Of a DNA stretch of 64,000 nucleotides, positions 42,606-52,637 are shown in pieces. Within the stretch, counting starts at the first letter, position 1. Each line of letters begins with the position of its first letter. Position numbers and translations under genes: made by a program. The stretch spans positions 620,001 to 684,000 of the forward strand of contig NZ_CP006841.1 in NCBI RefSeq assembly GCF_001274895.1, given 5' to 3'. The notes below the pieces were generated by a model that was given only the letters and a program-made list of their open reading frames with translations, had not been told where the DNA came from and made no database searches. This stretch comes from Corynebacterium lactis RW2-5 (GTDB lineage: Bacteria; Actinomycetota; Actinomycetes; Mycobacteriales; Mycobacteriaceae).

Positions 42606-44288
42606 TTGGGCCAGATAATCTCACAAGTCCGTTCGCGTACTGACCGCGCTGTCTCATGGGGCGTGACCCTGTGGCGCACGTCCATCCAGACGCGCATCCT
42701 CACCTCGGTCGTGCTGCTCAGTGCGCTGGTTATTGCGATTGTCGGCTTCGCGCTGGCATCGATGGTTGCGCAGCGGTTGGTGGATGCGAAAGTCTCCGCG
42801 GCCGATGAGGAAGTCGACCGCGCCAGGGTCGTCGTCGAACAGGCGATTGAGAATTCGGCTGCAAACGAGCTGCAGGCGCTGCTTAACGTCGGGCGCGAGG
42901 CTCTGGTGGACCGCGCGGCGGGGACTAGCTCCGGCGCACTGACGTCGTACGAGCCCCTGCTTGTCGCGCCCGTCCCGCGCGGGACCACTGTGGCCTCTTC
43001 GCCTATCGATGCCGATATCCCGCAGCGTCTCCACGACATTGTGCGGCAGGGACAGATCGCCTACCAGGTGCGGGAGGTCACCGGCCACGATGGTTCGACG
43101 TATTCGGCGCTGATTATTGGCACCCCGACGACGACAACGGTCGACGGCCTCGAGCTCTATCTCGTTATGCCGATGGCGGCGGAGGAATCGACGATTAACC
43201 TGGTTCGCAGCCTGCTGCTCGGCGCGATGTTCGTGATTACGCTGCTTCTCGGCTCGATCACGTGGTTCTTCTCCAACCAGGTCACGGCACCTGTGCGTTC
43301 GGCCTCGCAGATCGCTCAGAGGTGGGCGGACGGTCACCTGCGCGAGCGCATGGTGGTCCAGGGCGAGGACGACATGGCGCGTCTGGCGATGAGCTTCAAC
43401 AAGATGGCAGAGTCCCTGTCCAACCAGATTCGCCAACTCGAGGAGTACGGCAGCCTGCAGCGGCAGTTCACGTCCGATGTGTCCCACGAGCTGCGCACGC
43501 CGCTGACGACGGTGCGTATGGCCGCTGATTTGATTGCCGACGGCGCGGAGGACCTCGACCCCGCAACCCGCCGAGCTTCCGAGTTGATGAACTCGGAGCT
43601 CGAGCGATTCGAGATGCTCCTGAACGACCTGCTCGAAATCTCCCGCCACGATGCCGGCGTCGCGGATCTCTCGGCCGAGAAGGTCGATGTGCGCCGATGC
43701 ATTGACGCGGCGTACCAGCAGGTTACGGTCGTGGCCCAAGAGTCCAAGACAGAGGTGCGGATGCACATGCCGGACGAACCCGTCGCGGCCACGGTGGATA
43801 CTCGTCGTATCGAGCGAGTTCTCCGCAACCTTATGGCTAACGCCATCGATCACAGTGAAGGAAACCCTGTCGACGTCTACGTCCGCGCCAGCGATTCCGC
43901 CGTGGCGTTCACCGTCGTCGATCATGGCGTCGGCTTGAAGCCAGAGCAGGAGGAGCTGGTCTTCAACCGCTTCTGGCGCGCCGATCCCTCCCGAGTGCGC
44001 AGAACCGGCGGCACCGGCCTCGGTCTCGCCATCGCCCGCGAGGACGCACATCTCCACGGAGGCGAGCTCGAGGCGCACGGAATCCCCGGGGTGGGAAGCT
44101 GCTTCCGACTCACTGTTCCCCTCGAACCGAACGCCGCAATGGGCCCCTCGCCGCTGCCTCTGCAGGTGCTTGACGACGAGTCCTCGGTGCAGCAACCCAA
44201 GGAGATCCTTGACGACGGCAGAGGAGAGTCCGGGGAGACTACGGGAGCCGAACGTCGGCAAGCGAACAGCGGAGATGAGGAGATCTGA
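42606..44288 (+). CDS. mtrB: Sensor histidine kinase MtrB
   Basis: A 560-residue sensor kinase. It has two membrane segments (about residues 32-52 and 200-222) with a ~145-residue extracytoplasmic domain between them. A HAMP linker follows, then the H-box SDVSHELRTPL, N-box RNLMANAIDHSE and G-boxes ending GGTGLGLAIARED. A ~60-residue acidic tail follows the kinase domain. It phosphorylates MtrA. TTG 42606 is the start offered by the frame; a weak GGAG lies upstream, so a slightly later start cannot be ruled out. Confidence 0.95.
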   Translation: MGQIISQVRSRTDRAVSWGVTLWRTSIQTRILTSVVLLSALVIAIVGFALASMVAQRLVDAKVSAADEEVDRARVVVEQAIENSAANELQALLNVGREALVDRAAGTSSGALTSYEPLLVAPVPRGTTVASSPIDADIPQRLHDIVRQGQIAYQVREVTGHDGSTYSALIIGTPTTTTVDGLELYLVMPMAAEESTINLVRSLLLGAMFVITLLLGSITWFFSNQVTAPVRSASQIAQRWADGHLRERMVVQGEDDMARLAMSFNKMAESLSNQIRQLEEYGSLQRQFTSDVSHELRTPLTTVRMAADLIADGAEDLDPATRRASELMNSELERFEMLLNDLLEISRHDAGVADLSAEKVDVRRCIDAAYQQVTVVAQESKTEVRMHMPDEPVAATVDTRRIERVLRNLMANAIDHSEGNPVDVYVRASDSAVAFTVVDHGVGLKPEQEELVFNRFWRADPSRVRRTGGTGLGLAIAREDAHLHGGELEAHGIPGVGSCFRLTVPLEPNAAMGPSPLPLQVLDDESSVQQPKEILDDGRGESGETTGAERRQANSGDEEI

Positions 44289-44296
44289 GGACTGTG

Positions 44297-46111
44297 ATGA
44301 GCGAATTCCAACATCCGCGCTCTCCGCTGCGGCGTAACGCGCGCAGAATCGTGGCGGTGTCGGCGGCGCTGGTTCTCGGTGTGGCAGGCTGTACGACCGT
44401 TCCCAGGAACACGACTCCGCACGTGCTTCGTCCCTTCGAGGCGCCGCAGGCGAGGATTGACGTGCCGAAGCCTCGCCCGAACGTCAACGCGGATCTCATC
44501 CTGCGTGATTTCTACGCGGCGGCAGCGCACCCCATCGACGATTACGCGGCGATGCGCGCCTTCATGACACCCGAATTGGCGAAGAGCTGGAATCCCAAGG
44601 AGCGCGCCAGAATTGTCGACGGCATCAATCTGATTTCTACAAACTCGGAGTCGTCCAATCAGAATCGGCAATCCTTCACTGCCCGGGGCAATGGTGTCGG
44701 CCTAATCGGCGATGACGGCGCGTACGAGCCCAACACTGCGGCGCTTGAGGAAAGCGTCGAGATGGAGCTGGGTGCCGACGGGCAGTGGCGCATCTCGTCG
44801 ATTCCCGATGGGGTTGTCATGGAGCGGCAAACCTTCCTAGACAACAACGCGCCCCGCAATATTTACTTCCTGGACCCTTCCGGAAATCAGCTGGTGACGG
44901 AGCGGCGCTGGCTCTATCGTGGTGTCAATGACGGCGCCACCGACCTGCTGACGAAGCTGAAGAACGGTCCCAGCGCGCCGTTGATTCCCGGCGTGACGAC
45001 GGTGCTTCGCAACACCGCCTCAATTTCCGTGGAGGCGGGGCCGGATATCACCGCTGAAGGCCGAACCGTCAATATCTCGGGACTGGGAGAGGTAGATTCC
45101 GACCTGAGAACGATGCTGGCCGCCCAAATTGTCTGGACTCTCGCCAGCGCGGACTTCCGCGGCCCATGGCTGCTGATGGCGGATGGTAAACCACTCGTGC
45201 CCAATCACGAGGGCCCCTGGACGAAGGATAGCGATGAGATTCGCTCCTTCGACCCCAGCAGGATGCCGGCGGATCTCGTGCGGATGCGCACGGTCGACAA
45301 CGACGGCATCTACGAGGTTGTGGACGGGCGAGCTAACCCGATGGGCAAGGGCTGGCGCGCAACCGGAAGCACGATCCTCACTTCGGCTGCCGTCGGTGTG
45401 GACATGGAGGGAACGGAGCTGCTCGCCGCGGTATTCCGGGCCAGCCGGGACAACAACGCCGAGTCCACCCTCATGCTGGGGCTGGCCAGTGGCACTCCGG
45501 CGCCTGTCCTGAAGGGGCAAAGCCTGACCCGGCCATCGTGGTCGCCAGATGCCTCGGCGGTGTGGACCGTCAAGGACGGCAATAAGGTACTGCGCCTAGT
45601 TCGCTCTCCCGAGTCGTCCCAAATTGTCGCCGAAGAGGTGGACACTAGCGAACTCGAAGGGTTGTTGGGTGAGGGTGACCAGCAGATTTCGGAATTCCGC
45701 GTGGATCCCTCCGGTACCCAGGTCGCGATGATCGCCAACGCCCAGGTCTACATCGCGACTATTGAACGCAGCGAGTCCAAGCCCTGGAAGCTGACGTACC
45801 CGCGCCGAATAGCTCTGTCCGAGGGGGTTAGCCCGCTGTCTCTCACCTGGTCGGCTAACCAGACGATCACAATCGGTGCTTTCGGATACGAGTCGCCGAT
45901 GTGGCGCGTGTACCCGGACGGGGCGACCAGCTCGGTGCTGCCCAAGCTGAACCTCTCGCCGCCGGTGACGGTCGTCTCTTCGACGTCGTCGAGGCTCTAC
46001 GCGCTCGATACCAATGCGCTGATGGAGTTGATCTCCGGAGAGGGCGAGGAGCAGTTCTGGCGAAAGGTGCCCGGCGTTTCGGGACGAATGGCTCCGGTTT
46101 CCGTCGAGTAG
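44297..46111 (+). CDS. lpqB: Lipoprotein LpqB
   Basis: A 604-residue lipoprotein. The signal sequence ends in the lipobox VAGC about 33 residues in. A GerMN domain (RNIYFLDPSGNQLV region and onward) and the C-terminal beta-propeller-like LpqB domain follow. LpqB contacts the MtrB sensor domain and tunes MtrA phosphorylation; the mtrA-mtrB-lpqB order is diagnostic for actinobacteria. The ATG at 44297 is preferred to the GTG at 44294 because of the GAGG upstream. Confidence 0.94.
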   Translation: MSEFQHPRSPLRRNARRIVAVSAALVLGVAGCTTVPRNTTPHVLRPFEAPQARIDVPKPRPNVNADLILRDFYAAAAHPIDDYAAMRAFMTPELAKSWNPKERARIVDGINLISTNSESSNQNRQSFTARGNGVGLIGDDGAYEPNTAALEESVEMELGADGQWRISSIPDGVVMERQTFLDNNAPRNIYFLDPSGNQLVTERRWLYRGVNDGATDLLTKLKNGPSAPLIPGVTTVLRNTASISVEAGPDITAEGRTVNISGLGEVDSDLRTMLAAQIVWTLASADFRGPWLLMADGKPLVPNHEGPWTKDSDEIRSFDPSRMPADLVRMRTVDNDGIYEVVDGRANPMGKGWRATGSTILTSAAVGVDMEGTELLAAVFRASRDNNAESTLMLGLASGTPAPVLKGQSLTRPSWSPDASAVWTVKDGNKVLRLVRSPESSQIVAEEVDTSELEGLLGEGDQQISEFRVDPSGTQVAMIANAQVYIATIERSESKPWKLTYPRRIALSEGVSPLSLTWSANQTITIGAFGYESPMWRVYPDGATSSVLPKLNLSPPVTVVSSTSSRLYALDTNALMELISGEGEEQFWRKVPGVSGRMAPVSVE

Positions 46112-46180
46112 CGGCCTGGCCCAAATCAGCTAGGCTCCAAGGGAGATTGCGCCTCACAAGGGGAAGGGGCGCGAGAGTAA

Positions 46181-46969
46181 ATGGAGGGGGATGGCTCTGT
46201 GTACCGTCGGAAACCTGAACTTGGAGCATTCGCCGACAGAGCACTGCGACAGGTGCAACATCTCGTGGGCGCGGTGGGAGAGCTACTTGTTCCACCGCAA
46301 TGTCCGGGGTGTGGCAGGTCTGGTGAGTGCGTTGAGCATGGGAAGTCCGGGGATCTCTGCCCGCAGTGCAAGGCGCAATTGCAGCAGGTTCCGAGAAGAT
46401 TTTCTCCTCGCGCTAGTTTGAGGGCGCCCGCCTGGACTTGCGGGCCGTATGCCGGGGCTCACCGCGGAATAATCCTGTCCGCAAAGGAGAGGGGAAGCCG
46501 TCGCGCCAGGGAGATTATGGGAGCTGTGGTCGGTGCTGCGCTGGGGAACCTTGCTGCGGTCGGCGAGATTATGCCCCCGTTAATCACCCCCATCGTCCTA
46601 ATTCCGGCACCTACGCGCCGAGGCTCGGCACGGCGAAGGGGTGGCGATCCGGTAACTCTGGCCTGTGAGTTTGCTGCCGCGACAATGCGCGGAGTGGAAG
46701 TGTTGTCGCTGGTGCAGACGCAAGCGTCGACTACGGACTCCGCGGAACTGGGAGCCTCGCAGCGTCGCGCGAACTTGTCAGGACGAATCCTTCCGAACGT
46801 AACCGCCGGGTCCGAAAAACACGCTCAACTGCTGAAACTCTGTGAGTCTGCCACAGTGGTACTCGTCGACGATGTGGCGACGACAGGTGCGACAGCCTCC
46901 GAGACTGAGTTGGTCTTGGCCTCGTTAGGGGTGCGCCTCGACCTCGTCTTGGTTGTGTCCAGGGCCTGA
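46181..46969 (+). CDS. ComF family phosphoribosyltransferase-like protein
   Basis: A 262-residue protein. An N-terminal four-cysteine zinc finger (CPGCGRSGEC ... CPQC, about residues 46-68) is followed by a double-zinc or PRTase fold ending in the PRPP loop VVLVDDVATTGAT. It corresponds to Rv3242c between lpqB and hpf. ComF proteins are tied to DNA uptake and recombination in other bacteria; the role here is unknown. Confidence 0.88.
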   Translation: MEGDGSVYRRKPELGAFADRALRQVQHLVGAVGELLVPPQCPGCGRSGECVEHGKSGDLCPQCKAQLQQVPRRFSPRASLRAPAWTCGPYAGAHRGIILSAKERGSRRAREIMGAVVGAALGNLAAVGEIMPPLITPIVLIPAPTRRGSARRRGGDPVTLACEFAAATMRGVEVLSLVQTQASTTDSAELGASQRRANLSGRILPNVTAGSEKHAQLLKLCESATVVLVDDVATTGATASETELVLASLGVRLDLVLVVSRA

Positions 46970-47008
46970 GGGAAGGGCCGTCGGAAAGTGGCAAAAGATT
47001 TCCTGCAG

Positions 47009-47096
47009 GACATGGCGTGGGTTACCCCCGTGTCTGTATCCTTGGAGGTGCAGTAAGACCCGTCACCGTAGACGCCGTGAGTAATCCCGCTCACGG
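47009..47096 (+). promoter_or_regulatory. Two-hairpin leader before hpf
   Basis: Hairpin A pairs GACATGG (47009-47015) with CCGTGTC (47028-47034; one G-U pair). Hairpin B pairs CCGTGAG (47075-47081) with CTCACGG (47090-47096), a perfect 7-base stem with an 8-base loop, 34 bases before the start codon. GGGAGG (47114-47119) is the ribosome binding site. Hairpin A may end the comF gene; hairpin B is a leader structure of unknown function. Confidence 0.4.
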
Positions 47097-47130
47097 AAGG
47101 GCGGTGGCCATACCGGGAGGTAGGTAGCAA

Positions 47131-47787
47131 GTGTCCACACCTGCTGACAACAACGAGGTACTCAGCCCGAACGCTCAGGTAACCATTACCGGGCGCAACG
47201 TTGAGGTCCCAGAGCACTTCGCCGAGCGTGTGAAGTCGAAGCTGGCCAAGGTTGAGCGTCTCGACCCTACATTGACCTTCTTCCACGTTGAACTTCAGCA
47301 CGAGCCGAACCCGCGCCGTGCAGATCGTTCCGATCGCATTCAGATCACCGCAACCGGCAAGGGCCACCTCGCCCGCGCCGAGGCTAAGGAAGACAGCTTC
47401 TACGCTGCGCTCGAGTCCGCTCTGGGCAAGATGGAGCGTTCTCTGCGCAAGGTAAAGGCTCGCCGCAAGATCAGCCGCTCCGGCCACCGTGCCCCGATTT
47501 CCGTCGGCGAGGCAACCGCTTCGCTGGTGGCGGAGGCCCAGTCCGAGCAGGCAACGAAGGCGGATCCGTACGAGGACAAGGTCGAGGACATGCAGCCTGG
47601 CCAGGTCGTACGTACCAAGCAGCACTCGGCCACCCCGATGTCCGTTGAGGACGCGCTGTCCGAGATGGAGCTCGTCGGTCATGACTTCTTCCTCTTCGTC
47701 AATGAGGAGACCTCTCGTCCGTCCGTCGTCTACCGTCGTCACGCATTCGACTACGGCTTGATCGAGCTGGAAGGCGAGAAGGAGTAA
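47131..47787 (+). CDS. hpf: Ribosome hibernation-promoting factor, long form
   Basis: A 218-residue long-form HPF. The N-terminal domain starts VTITGRNVEVPEHFAERVKSKLAKVERLD; the C-terminal dimerisation domain is MSVEDALSEMELVGHDFFLFVNEET...VVYRRHAFDYGLIELE. It dimerises 70S ribosomes into inactive 100S particles in stationary phase. GTG start. It is followed by a strong terminator. Confidence 0.95.
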   Translation: MSTPADNNEVLSPNAQVTITGRNVEVPEHFAERVKSKLAKVERLDPTLTFFHVELQHEPNPRRADRSDRIQITATGKGHLARAEAKEDSFYAALESALGKMERSLRKVKARRKISRSGHRAPISVGEATASLVAEAQSEQATKADPYEDKVEDMQPGQVVRTKQHSATPMSVEDALSEMELVGHDFFLFVNEETSRPSVVYRRHAFDYGLIELEGEKE

Positions 47788-47806
47788 TTCTCCTTCTCCT
47801 AAAGTC

Positions 47807-47834
47807 AGCCGGGGCTAGATGCCCCGGCTTTTTA
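47807..47834 (+). terminator. Terminator after hpf
   Basis: AGCCGGGG (47807-47814) pairs with CCCCGGCT (47822-47829) over a 7-base loop, followed by TTTTT. A classic rho-independent signal 20 bases after the hpf stop. Confidence 0.88.
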
Positions 47835-47986
47835 TGTCGCCTGTGGAAATCGCAGGGGATAGGAGGCGGAGCAGGATAGGCGGAGCCCAACCTGCCTTCG
47901 AAGCTGCATCCGGGAGTTGCCGTGTCTACCAGCATCGGCGTGCCAGAGACGCACCTGTCCCTTTCATGAGAAGATCGGGTTCGTCG

Positions 47987-47992
47987 TATAAT
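47987..47992 (+). promoter_or_regulatory. Candidate -10 element of secA
   Basis: A perfect TATAAT lies 55 bases before the secA start. No good -35 is seen at 16-18 bases upstream (best is TCATGA), so only the -10 is claimed. Confidence 0.5.
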
Positions 47993-48046
47993 TGAACACT
48001 TGACAGTCAGAAGTACGATTCATCCGGCCGGAAAGGTCCTAATTTA

Positions 48047-50743
48047 GTGTTTTCGCTCAGCAAATTGCTCCGCGTTGGTGAAGGTCGAGCCGTAAAACGG
48101 CTCGGAAACATCGCGGATCAGGTCATCTCTCTGGAAGACGATTACGCCGCCCTGTCGGATGAGCAGCTGCGAGCTAAGACGGATGAGTTTAAGCAGAAGC
48201 TTGCGGATGGCGCAGACCTCGATGAGCTGATTCTCGACGCTTTCGCCACCGCCCGCGAGGCTTCGTGGCGTGTTCTGGGCCAGAAGCACTACAAGGTCCA
48301 GATTATGGGCGGTGCCGCGCTTCACTATGGCAACGTTGCCGAGATGCGCACCGGTGAGGGTAAGACCCTGACCTGTGTTCTCCCCGCCTACCTGAACGCG
48401 CTGAGTGGCAAGGGCGTCCATGTGGTCACGGTGAATGATTACCTGGCCAAGCGCGATGCCGAATGGATGGGTCGTGTCCACCGTTTCCTTGGCCTGGAGA
48501 CTTCCGTTATTCTCTCCGAGCTGACCCCGGATCAGCGCCGTGTCGCCTATGCCGCGGACATCACCTACGGCACGAACAATGAATTCGGTTTCGATTACCT
48601 GCGCGATAACATGGCGCACTCCTTGGACGACCTGGTTCAGCGTGGGCACAACTACGCCATCGTCGACGAGGTCGACTCGATTCTTATCGACGAGGCGCGT
48701 ACGCCACTGATTATCTCGGGCCCGGCGGACGGCGACCCGCGTTGGTACCTCGCGTTTTCCCAGATCGTTCCGCGGATGAAGCGCGATATTCACTACGAAG
48801 TTGACGAGCGCAAACGCACCATCGGTATCCGCGAGGAAGGCGCCGAATTCGTCGAGGATCAGCTGGGCATTAAGAACCTCTACGCGCCGGAGAACTCTTC
48901 CCTGGTGGGTTACCTGAACAATGCGGTGAAGGCAAAGGAGCTCTTTACCCGCGATAAGGACTACATCATCCGCAACGGTGAAATTCTCATCGTCGATGAG
49001 TTCACCGGTCGCGTTCTGGCAGGCCGCCGCTACAACGAGGGCATGCACCAGGCTATCGAGGCCAAGGAAGGGGTGGAGATCAAGAACGAGAACCAGACGC
49101 TGGCTACCGTGACGCTCCAGAACTACTTCCGTCTCTACGAGAAGCTGTCGGGCATGACCGGTACCGCTGAGACCGAAGCGGCCGAGCTGCACCAGATTTA
49201 CAAGCTCAACGTCATGGCCATCCCGCCGAACCGTCCGAATCAGCGCCAGGACATGCCTGACCTGATTTACAAGACTCAGGAAGCCAAGTTCGCGGCGGTC
49301 GTCGAGGACATTCGGGAGAGCCACGAGAAGGGGCAGCCTGTCCTGGTCGGTACCACGTCGGTGGAGAAGTCTGAGTATCTCTCCCGCCTCCTGCAGCGCG
49401 AGGGCATCGCGCACTCGGTGCTCAACGCCAAGCATCACGATAAGGAGGCTGAGATTGTCGCGCTCGCTGGCCGTCTCGGCGCAGTTACTGTGGCTACCAA
49501 CATGGCCGGCCGTGGTACTGACATCGTCCTGGGTGGTAACCCGGACATCGTCGCCGACCTGAACCTGCGCGAGCGGGGACTGGACCCGGTGGAAACTCCG
49601 GAGGAGTACCAGGAGGCTTGGGATAAGGAGATTGAGCGAGTCCGCAAGGCCTCCAAGGAAGAGGCTGAGAAGGTCCGCGCGGCCGGTGGCCTGTACGTCC
49701 TGGGCACCGAGCGCCACGAGTCCCGCCGTATCGACAACCAGCTCCGCGGTCGTACCGGCCGTCAGGGGGACCCGGGCCTGACCCGCTTCTACCTGTCTAT
49801 GCGCGATGAGCTCATGGTCAGGTTCAACGGCCAGCGCATGGAAGCGCTGATGAACACCCTGAACGTTCCGGACGATGTTCCGATTGATTCCAAGGTCGTC
49901 TCGAACTCCATCAAGAGCGTCCAGACCCAGGTGGAGAGCCAGAACTTCGAGATTCGTAAGAACGTCCTGAAGTATGACGAGGTCATGAACCAGCAGCGTA
50001 AGGTCATCTACGCTGAGCGCCGTCGCATTCTCGAGGGCGAGGATCTCAAGACCCAGGTGCGCGATATGCAAGATGACGTCATCGACGCCTACGTCGGTGC
50101 CGCTACCGCGGACGGCTATGTGGAGGACTGGGACCTCGACGAGCTCTGGCACGCGCTCGAGTCCCTCTATGGCCCGACCTTCAGCTCGCAGGAACTGATC
50201 GATAGCGATGAATTCGGTGCGGCCGGCGACCTGTCTGCGGCTGACCTGTCGCGTGCGCTGCACAGTGACATCTCGGCTAGCTACGATCAGCTCGAAGACG
50301 CGGTCTCGGCAATCGGCGGCGAAGAGCAGATGCGCAATATCGAGCGCTTCACCATCCTGAACGTCATGGATCAGAAGTGGCGTGAACACCTTTACGAGAT
50401 GGACTATCTGAAGGAGGGCATCGGCCTGCGCGCAATGGCTCAGGCGGATCCCCTGGTGGAGTACCAGCGTGAGGGCTACGACATGTTCACCGCCATGATG
50501 GACGGCATCAAGGAAGAATCTGTGCGCCAGATTTTCCTGCTCCGCAACCAGATCATACCGAGCTCCGATAGCTCGGCCGAGAGCCAGCCTGCAGAACTGC
50601 CGACCGACGAAGGGGCTTCGCCGACGCAGATGACCTACTCGGGGCCGAGCGAAGACGGCAGCGCCGAGCAGCAGCGCGTCGACAACGACGAGCCGGGCAA
50701 CCGCTCCGAGCGCCGCAGGGCCGCCCGCAAGCGTCGCCGTTAA
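48047..50743 (+). CDS. secA: Preprotein translocase ATPase SecA
   Basis: An 898-residue SecA. It has Walker [10 protein letters not shown], Walker [17 protein letters not shown], the preprotein cross-linking domain, [20 protein letters not shown] and the C-terminal helical scaffold ending [14 protein letters not shown]. The tail is short, acidic then basic, without the zinc-binding SEC-C motif, which is usual for actinobacterial SecA1. It drives proteins through SecYEG. Its position after hpf matches the relatives' secA1. GTG start with GAAAGG upstream. Confidence 0.97.
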   Translation: MFSLSKLLRVGEGRAVKRLGNIADQVISLEDDYAALSDEQLRAKTDEFKQKLADGADLDELILDAFATAREASWRVLGQKHYKVQIMGGAALHYGNVAEMRTGEGKTLTCVLPAYLNALSGKGVHVVTVNDYLAKRDAEWMGRVHRFLGLETSVILSELTPDQRRVAYAADITYGTNNEFGFDYLRDNMAHSLDDLVQRGHNYAIVDEVDSILIDEARTPLIISGPADGDPRWYLAFSQIVPRMKRDIHYEVDERKRTIGIREEGAEFVEDQLGIKNLYAPENSSLVGYLNNAVKAKELFTRDKDYIIRNGEILIVDEFTGRVLAGRRYNEGMHQAIEAKEGVEIKNENQTLATVTLQNYFRLYEKLSGMTGTAETEAAELHQIYKLNVMAIPPNRPNQRQDMPDLIYKTQEAKFAAVVEDIRESHEKGQPVLVGTTSVEKSEYLSRLLQREGIAHSVLNAKHHDKEAEIVALAGRLGAVTVATNMAGRGTDIVLGGNPDIVADLNLRERGLDPVETPEEYQEAWDKEIERVRKASKEEAEKVRAAGGLYVLGTERHESRRIDNQLRGRTGRQGDPGLTRFYLSMRDELMVRFNGQRMEALMNTLNVPDDVPIDSKVVSNSIKSVQTQVESQNFEIRKNVLKYDEVMNQQRKVIYAERRRILEGEDLKTQVRDMQDDVIDAYVGAATADGYVEDWDLDELWHALESLYGPTFSSQELIDSDEFGAAGDLSAADLSRALHSDISASYDQLEDAVSAIGGEEQMRNIERFTILNVMDQKWREHLYEMDYLKEGIGLRAMAQADPLVEYQREGYDMFTAMMDGIKEESVRQIFLLRNQIIPSSDSSAESQPAELPTDEGASPTQMTYSGPSEDGSAEQQRVDNDEPGNRSERRRAARKRRR

Positions 50744-50843
50744 GGGCCGTCACCAAGCGAATTCTGTTGAATTAAAGGGCTTACCCCGCCTGGGAACCTC
50801 CGTCACTCGCGAGACTAATAAGGATGCCGGCAAGAGGCAGCTT

Positions 50844-51350
50844 CTAGATCACGCGGAAGGCGGTGAGCATCCAGGTGCGGGAGCCTTTTTCTTTTCGCCG
50901 GCTGAAGGTGCCGGTGAACGCGCGGACTCGGGGGCCGATGCTGCAGCTGCCTATGAACTCGATCTTCGCCCCAGAGACGGAGAGACTGGGATGAAAGGAT
51001 TGCAGCGCGACGCCCTTGAGATGGGTGTTCTTGGAAAGCGTTAGCAGTGCCGCGTGCGTCTTGGGGTCAACGCTGATTTTGCGCAGGCCATCGATACGCC
51101 TGCGGCCCCCGACGATGTCGAAGACGAGTTGCGTGATACCGCCGAGGCTGCGCCGTTCCTCGGCGCCGATACCCGTATTCTGTGGCTTTTGGCGCACGGC
51201 ACGTTGGATTTGAGGAGCAGTTTTCCTCGGCTGCAGGCTGTGCATTTCGCGGGTATTTTTCTCGCGGCTACGCATATCAATCGTGTGCAAAAGCCTGAAT
51301 CCCGATGCTGGGACAAGGTGCTCGTGCATGGCGAGTTCTGCGTAATTCAT
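50844..51350 (-). CDS. Rv3235-family protein
   Basis: A 168-residue protein of unknown function. The C-terminal half has the pattern of the Rv3235 family found next to secA: ITQLVFDIVGGRRRIDGLRKI, then a strand-rich segment ending RVRAFTGTFSRRKEKGSRTWMLTAFRV. The N-terminal ~50 residues are basic and probably disordered. The start is uncertain: ATGs at 51350, 51329 and 51275 are all possible. It lies on the opposite strand from secA and tail-to-tail with it. Confidence 0.6.
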   Translation of the reverse strand: MNYAELAMHEHLVPASGFRLLHTIDMRSREKNTREMHSLQPRKTAPQIQRAVRQKPQNTGIGAEERRSLGGITQLVFDIVGGRRRIDGLRKISVDPKTHAALLTLSKNTHLKGVALQSFHPSLSVSGAKIEFIGSCSIGPRVRAFTGTFSRRKEKGSRTWMLTAFRVI

Positions 51351-51481
51351 GGATTAATCCCCCCTGTAATCCCGATAATTTCTGTGTTTTCCCCCACGGT
51401 GGTACCTATTTTGCTACAAATTTTGCGCTTTCGCTGGAGTCGGTGTCACATTTTTCTGCCGGGGGCATTACCATATCTGCC

Positions 51482-51892
51482 ATGCGCGGAATGATTATCG
51501 ATTACTGTGGCGTCCTCGACGGCACTGATGAAGAGCAGGCTCGCTGGCGCAACCTTTTGGTTGAGGCCCGTGCCGGTGGAGTGGCCCTCGCTGTGCTTTC
51601 GAACGACCCAGGCGGTCCTGGTGCGGATCCGATTCGCAAGCTAAAGGATGATGGCCTGGTGGATGCCGTCAATCTCTCGGGGGAGATCGGGCACGAGAAG
51701 CCGAGCATCGAAGCTTTCGATATTGCTGCCGCCAGCATTGAGCTTCCTGCGCGCGATTGCGTCTTCGTGGACGATTCGATCGAGAACATTCACGCAGCCG
51801 TTTCCCACGGGATGGTCGGCGTCTTCTACCAGCAGTTCGACCGTGCGGTCGTGGAGATTGCCGGCTTGCTCGGGCTTGAGGGCGAGTTCTAA
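51482..51892 (+). CDS. Small HAD-like hydrolase
   Basis: A 136-residue cap-less HAD-superfamily protein. Motif I is IDYCGVLDG; the nucleophile Asp is present but the second Asp of DxD is Cys-Gly. Motif II is VLSND, motif III GHEKPSIEAF, and motif IV VFVDDSIENIHAA. Phosphatase activity is possible, but the missing general acid makes it less certain. It overlaps the next gene by one base (TAATG) and the two are co-transcribed. The upstream frame from 51305 is not needed. Confidence 0.75.
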   Translation: MRGMIIDYCGVLDGTDEEQARWRNLLVEARAGGVALAVLSNDPGGPGADPIRKLKDDGLVDAVNLSGEIGHEKPSIEAFDIAAASIELPARDCVFVDDSIENIHAAVSHGMVGVFYQQFDRAVVEIAGLLGLEGEF

Positions 51893-52389
51893 TGCGTGTT
51901 TACATTCCCGCTACGTTTTCGATGCTGGAATCGCTGAACGAAGACCGCTTGCTGCACGCCCGTAGCGGTTGGGGATTCGCGGTTACCGAGTCCTTGCGCG
52001 ATTTCTACACTGATGGCGACGACGAGGAGCTGGCGGATATTGCCTTTGACGAGGCCTCTCGCGCCTCCCTGCGCCTGCTCGATGCCGAAGCGGAGGGGGC
52101 GAAATTCGCTTTGCGCCGCGTTGTAGTCTCCGCGGATGTTGACGCGGAGCCGCAGTCGGATATGGGAGAGGCTGTTGTGCGGCTGACTGGCCCTGTTTCT
52201 CTTTCCGACGTCGCGGCGCTGCATATCGACGTTGCCCAGTCGGAGGAGAAGGTTCAGGCTGCTATCGCCGCCGTTGATGCCGCCGATCTCGGGGACGAGG
52301 ACGCGGAGCTGGCTGTCGGGGATGCCCTGGAGATTCCGCTCGCGTGGTACGACGTCGCAGAGCTGGGCATGGTAGTCGAGCTGATGTAA
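51892..52389 (+). CDS. DUF6912 family protein
   Basis: A 165-residue acidic protein starting MRVYIPATFSMLESL with the segments FAVTESLRDFYTDGDDEEL and DEASRASLRLLDAEA, the pattern of an actinobacterial family of unknown function. It is translationally coupled to the HAD-like gene and followed by a strong terminator, so the pair is a two-gene operon. Confidence 0.75.
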   Translation: MRVYIPATFSMLESLNEDRLLHARSGWGFAVTESLRDFYTDGDDEELADIAFDEASRASLRLLDAEAEGAKFALRRVVVSADVDAEPQSDMGEAVVRLTGPVSLSDVAALHIDVAQSEEKVQAAIAAVDAADLGDEDAELAVGDALEIPLAWYDVAELGMVVELM

Positions 52390-52449
52390 AGGCTTCATGC
52401 GTTCCGTCGCGGCGGGGAAGCTGCGGAGTGAATAGGGGAGGGGAGTAAA

Positions 52450-52476
52450 GGCCGGGTTGTGTGCCCGGCCTTTTTT
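52450..52476 (+). terminator. Terminator after the HAD/DUF6912 operon
   Basis: GGCCGGG (52450-52456) pairs with CCCGGCC (52464-52470) with a 7-base loop, followed by six Ts. Confidence 0.9.
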
Positions 52477-52520
52477 CATGCCCCCCAGTGTCCTTTCCAA
52501 GAGAAATATGTTTTTAGCAC

Positions 52521-52560
52521 TTGACTAATAACCTACTGCGCCGTAGGCTACGAAATCGTA
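52521..52560 (+). promoter_or_regulatory. Promoter with two tandem palindromes before the ferredoxin reductase-desaturase genes
   Basis: TTGACT (52521-52526) and TAGGCT (52544-52549) are 17 bases apart. CCTAC-N6-GTAGG (52532-52547) covers the spacer and -10; TACGA-AA-TCGTA (52549-52560) covers the likely transcription start. Such an arrangement is typical of a TetR-type repressor site, though the regulator is not identified. Confidence 0.6.
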
Positions 52561-52637
52561 AGTTTTGAGGGTGTAAGTAAAGCGAAAAGGTCAAGTCCTA
52601 GTCGCGCGCCCTCGCTGCCAGACGAGGAGGCCTAAGC

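Noticed and set aside
42654..44261. 535-residue open frame opposite mtrB
   Set aside because: Shadow of the sensor kinase; Arg/His-rich composition is typical of an antisense frame.
48044..50389. 781-residue open frame opposite secA
   Set aside because: A mirror of SecA codon bias in a GC-rich gene; it has no start signal or domain.
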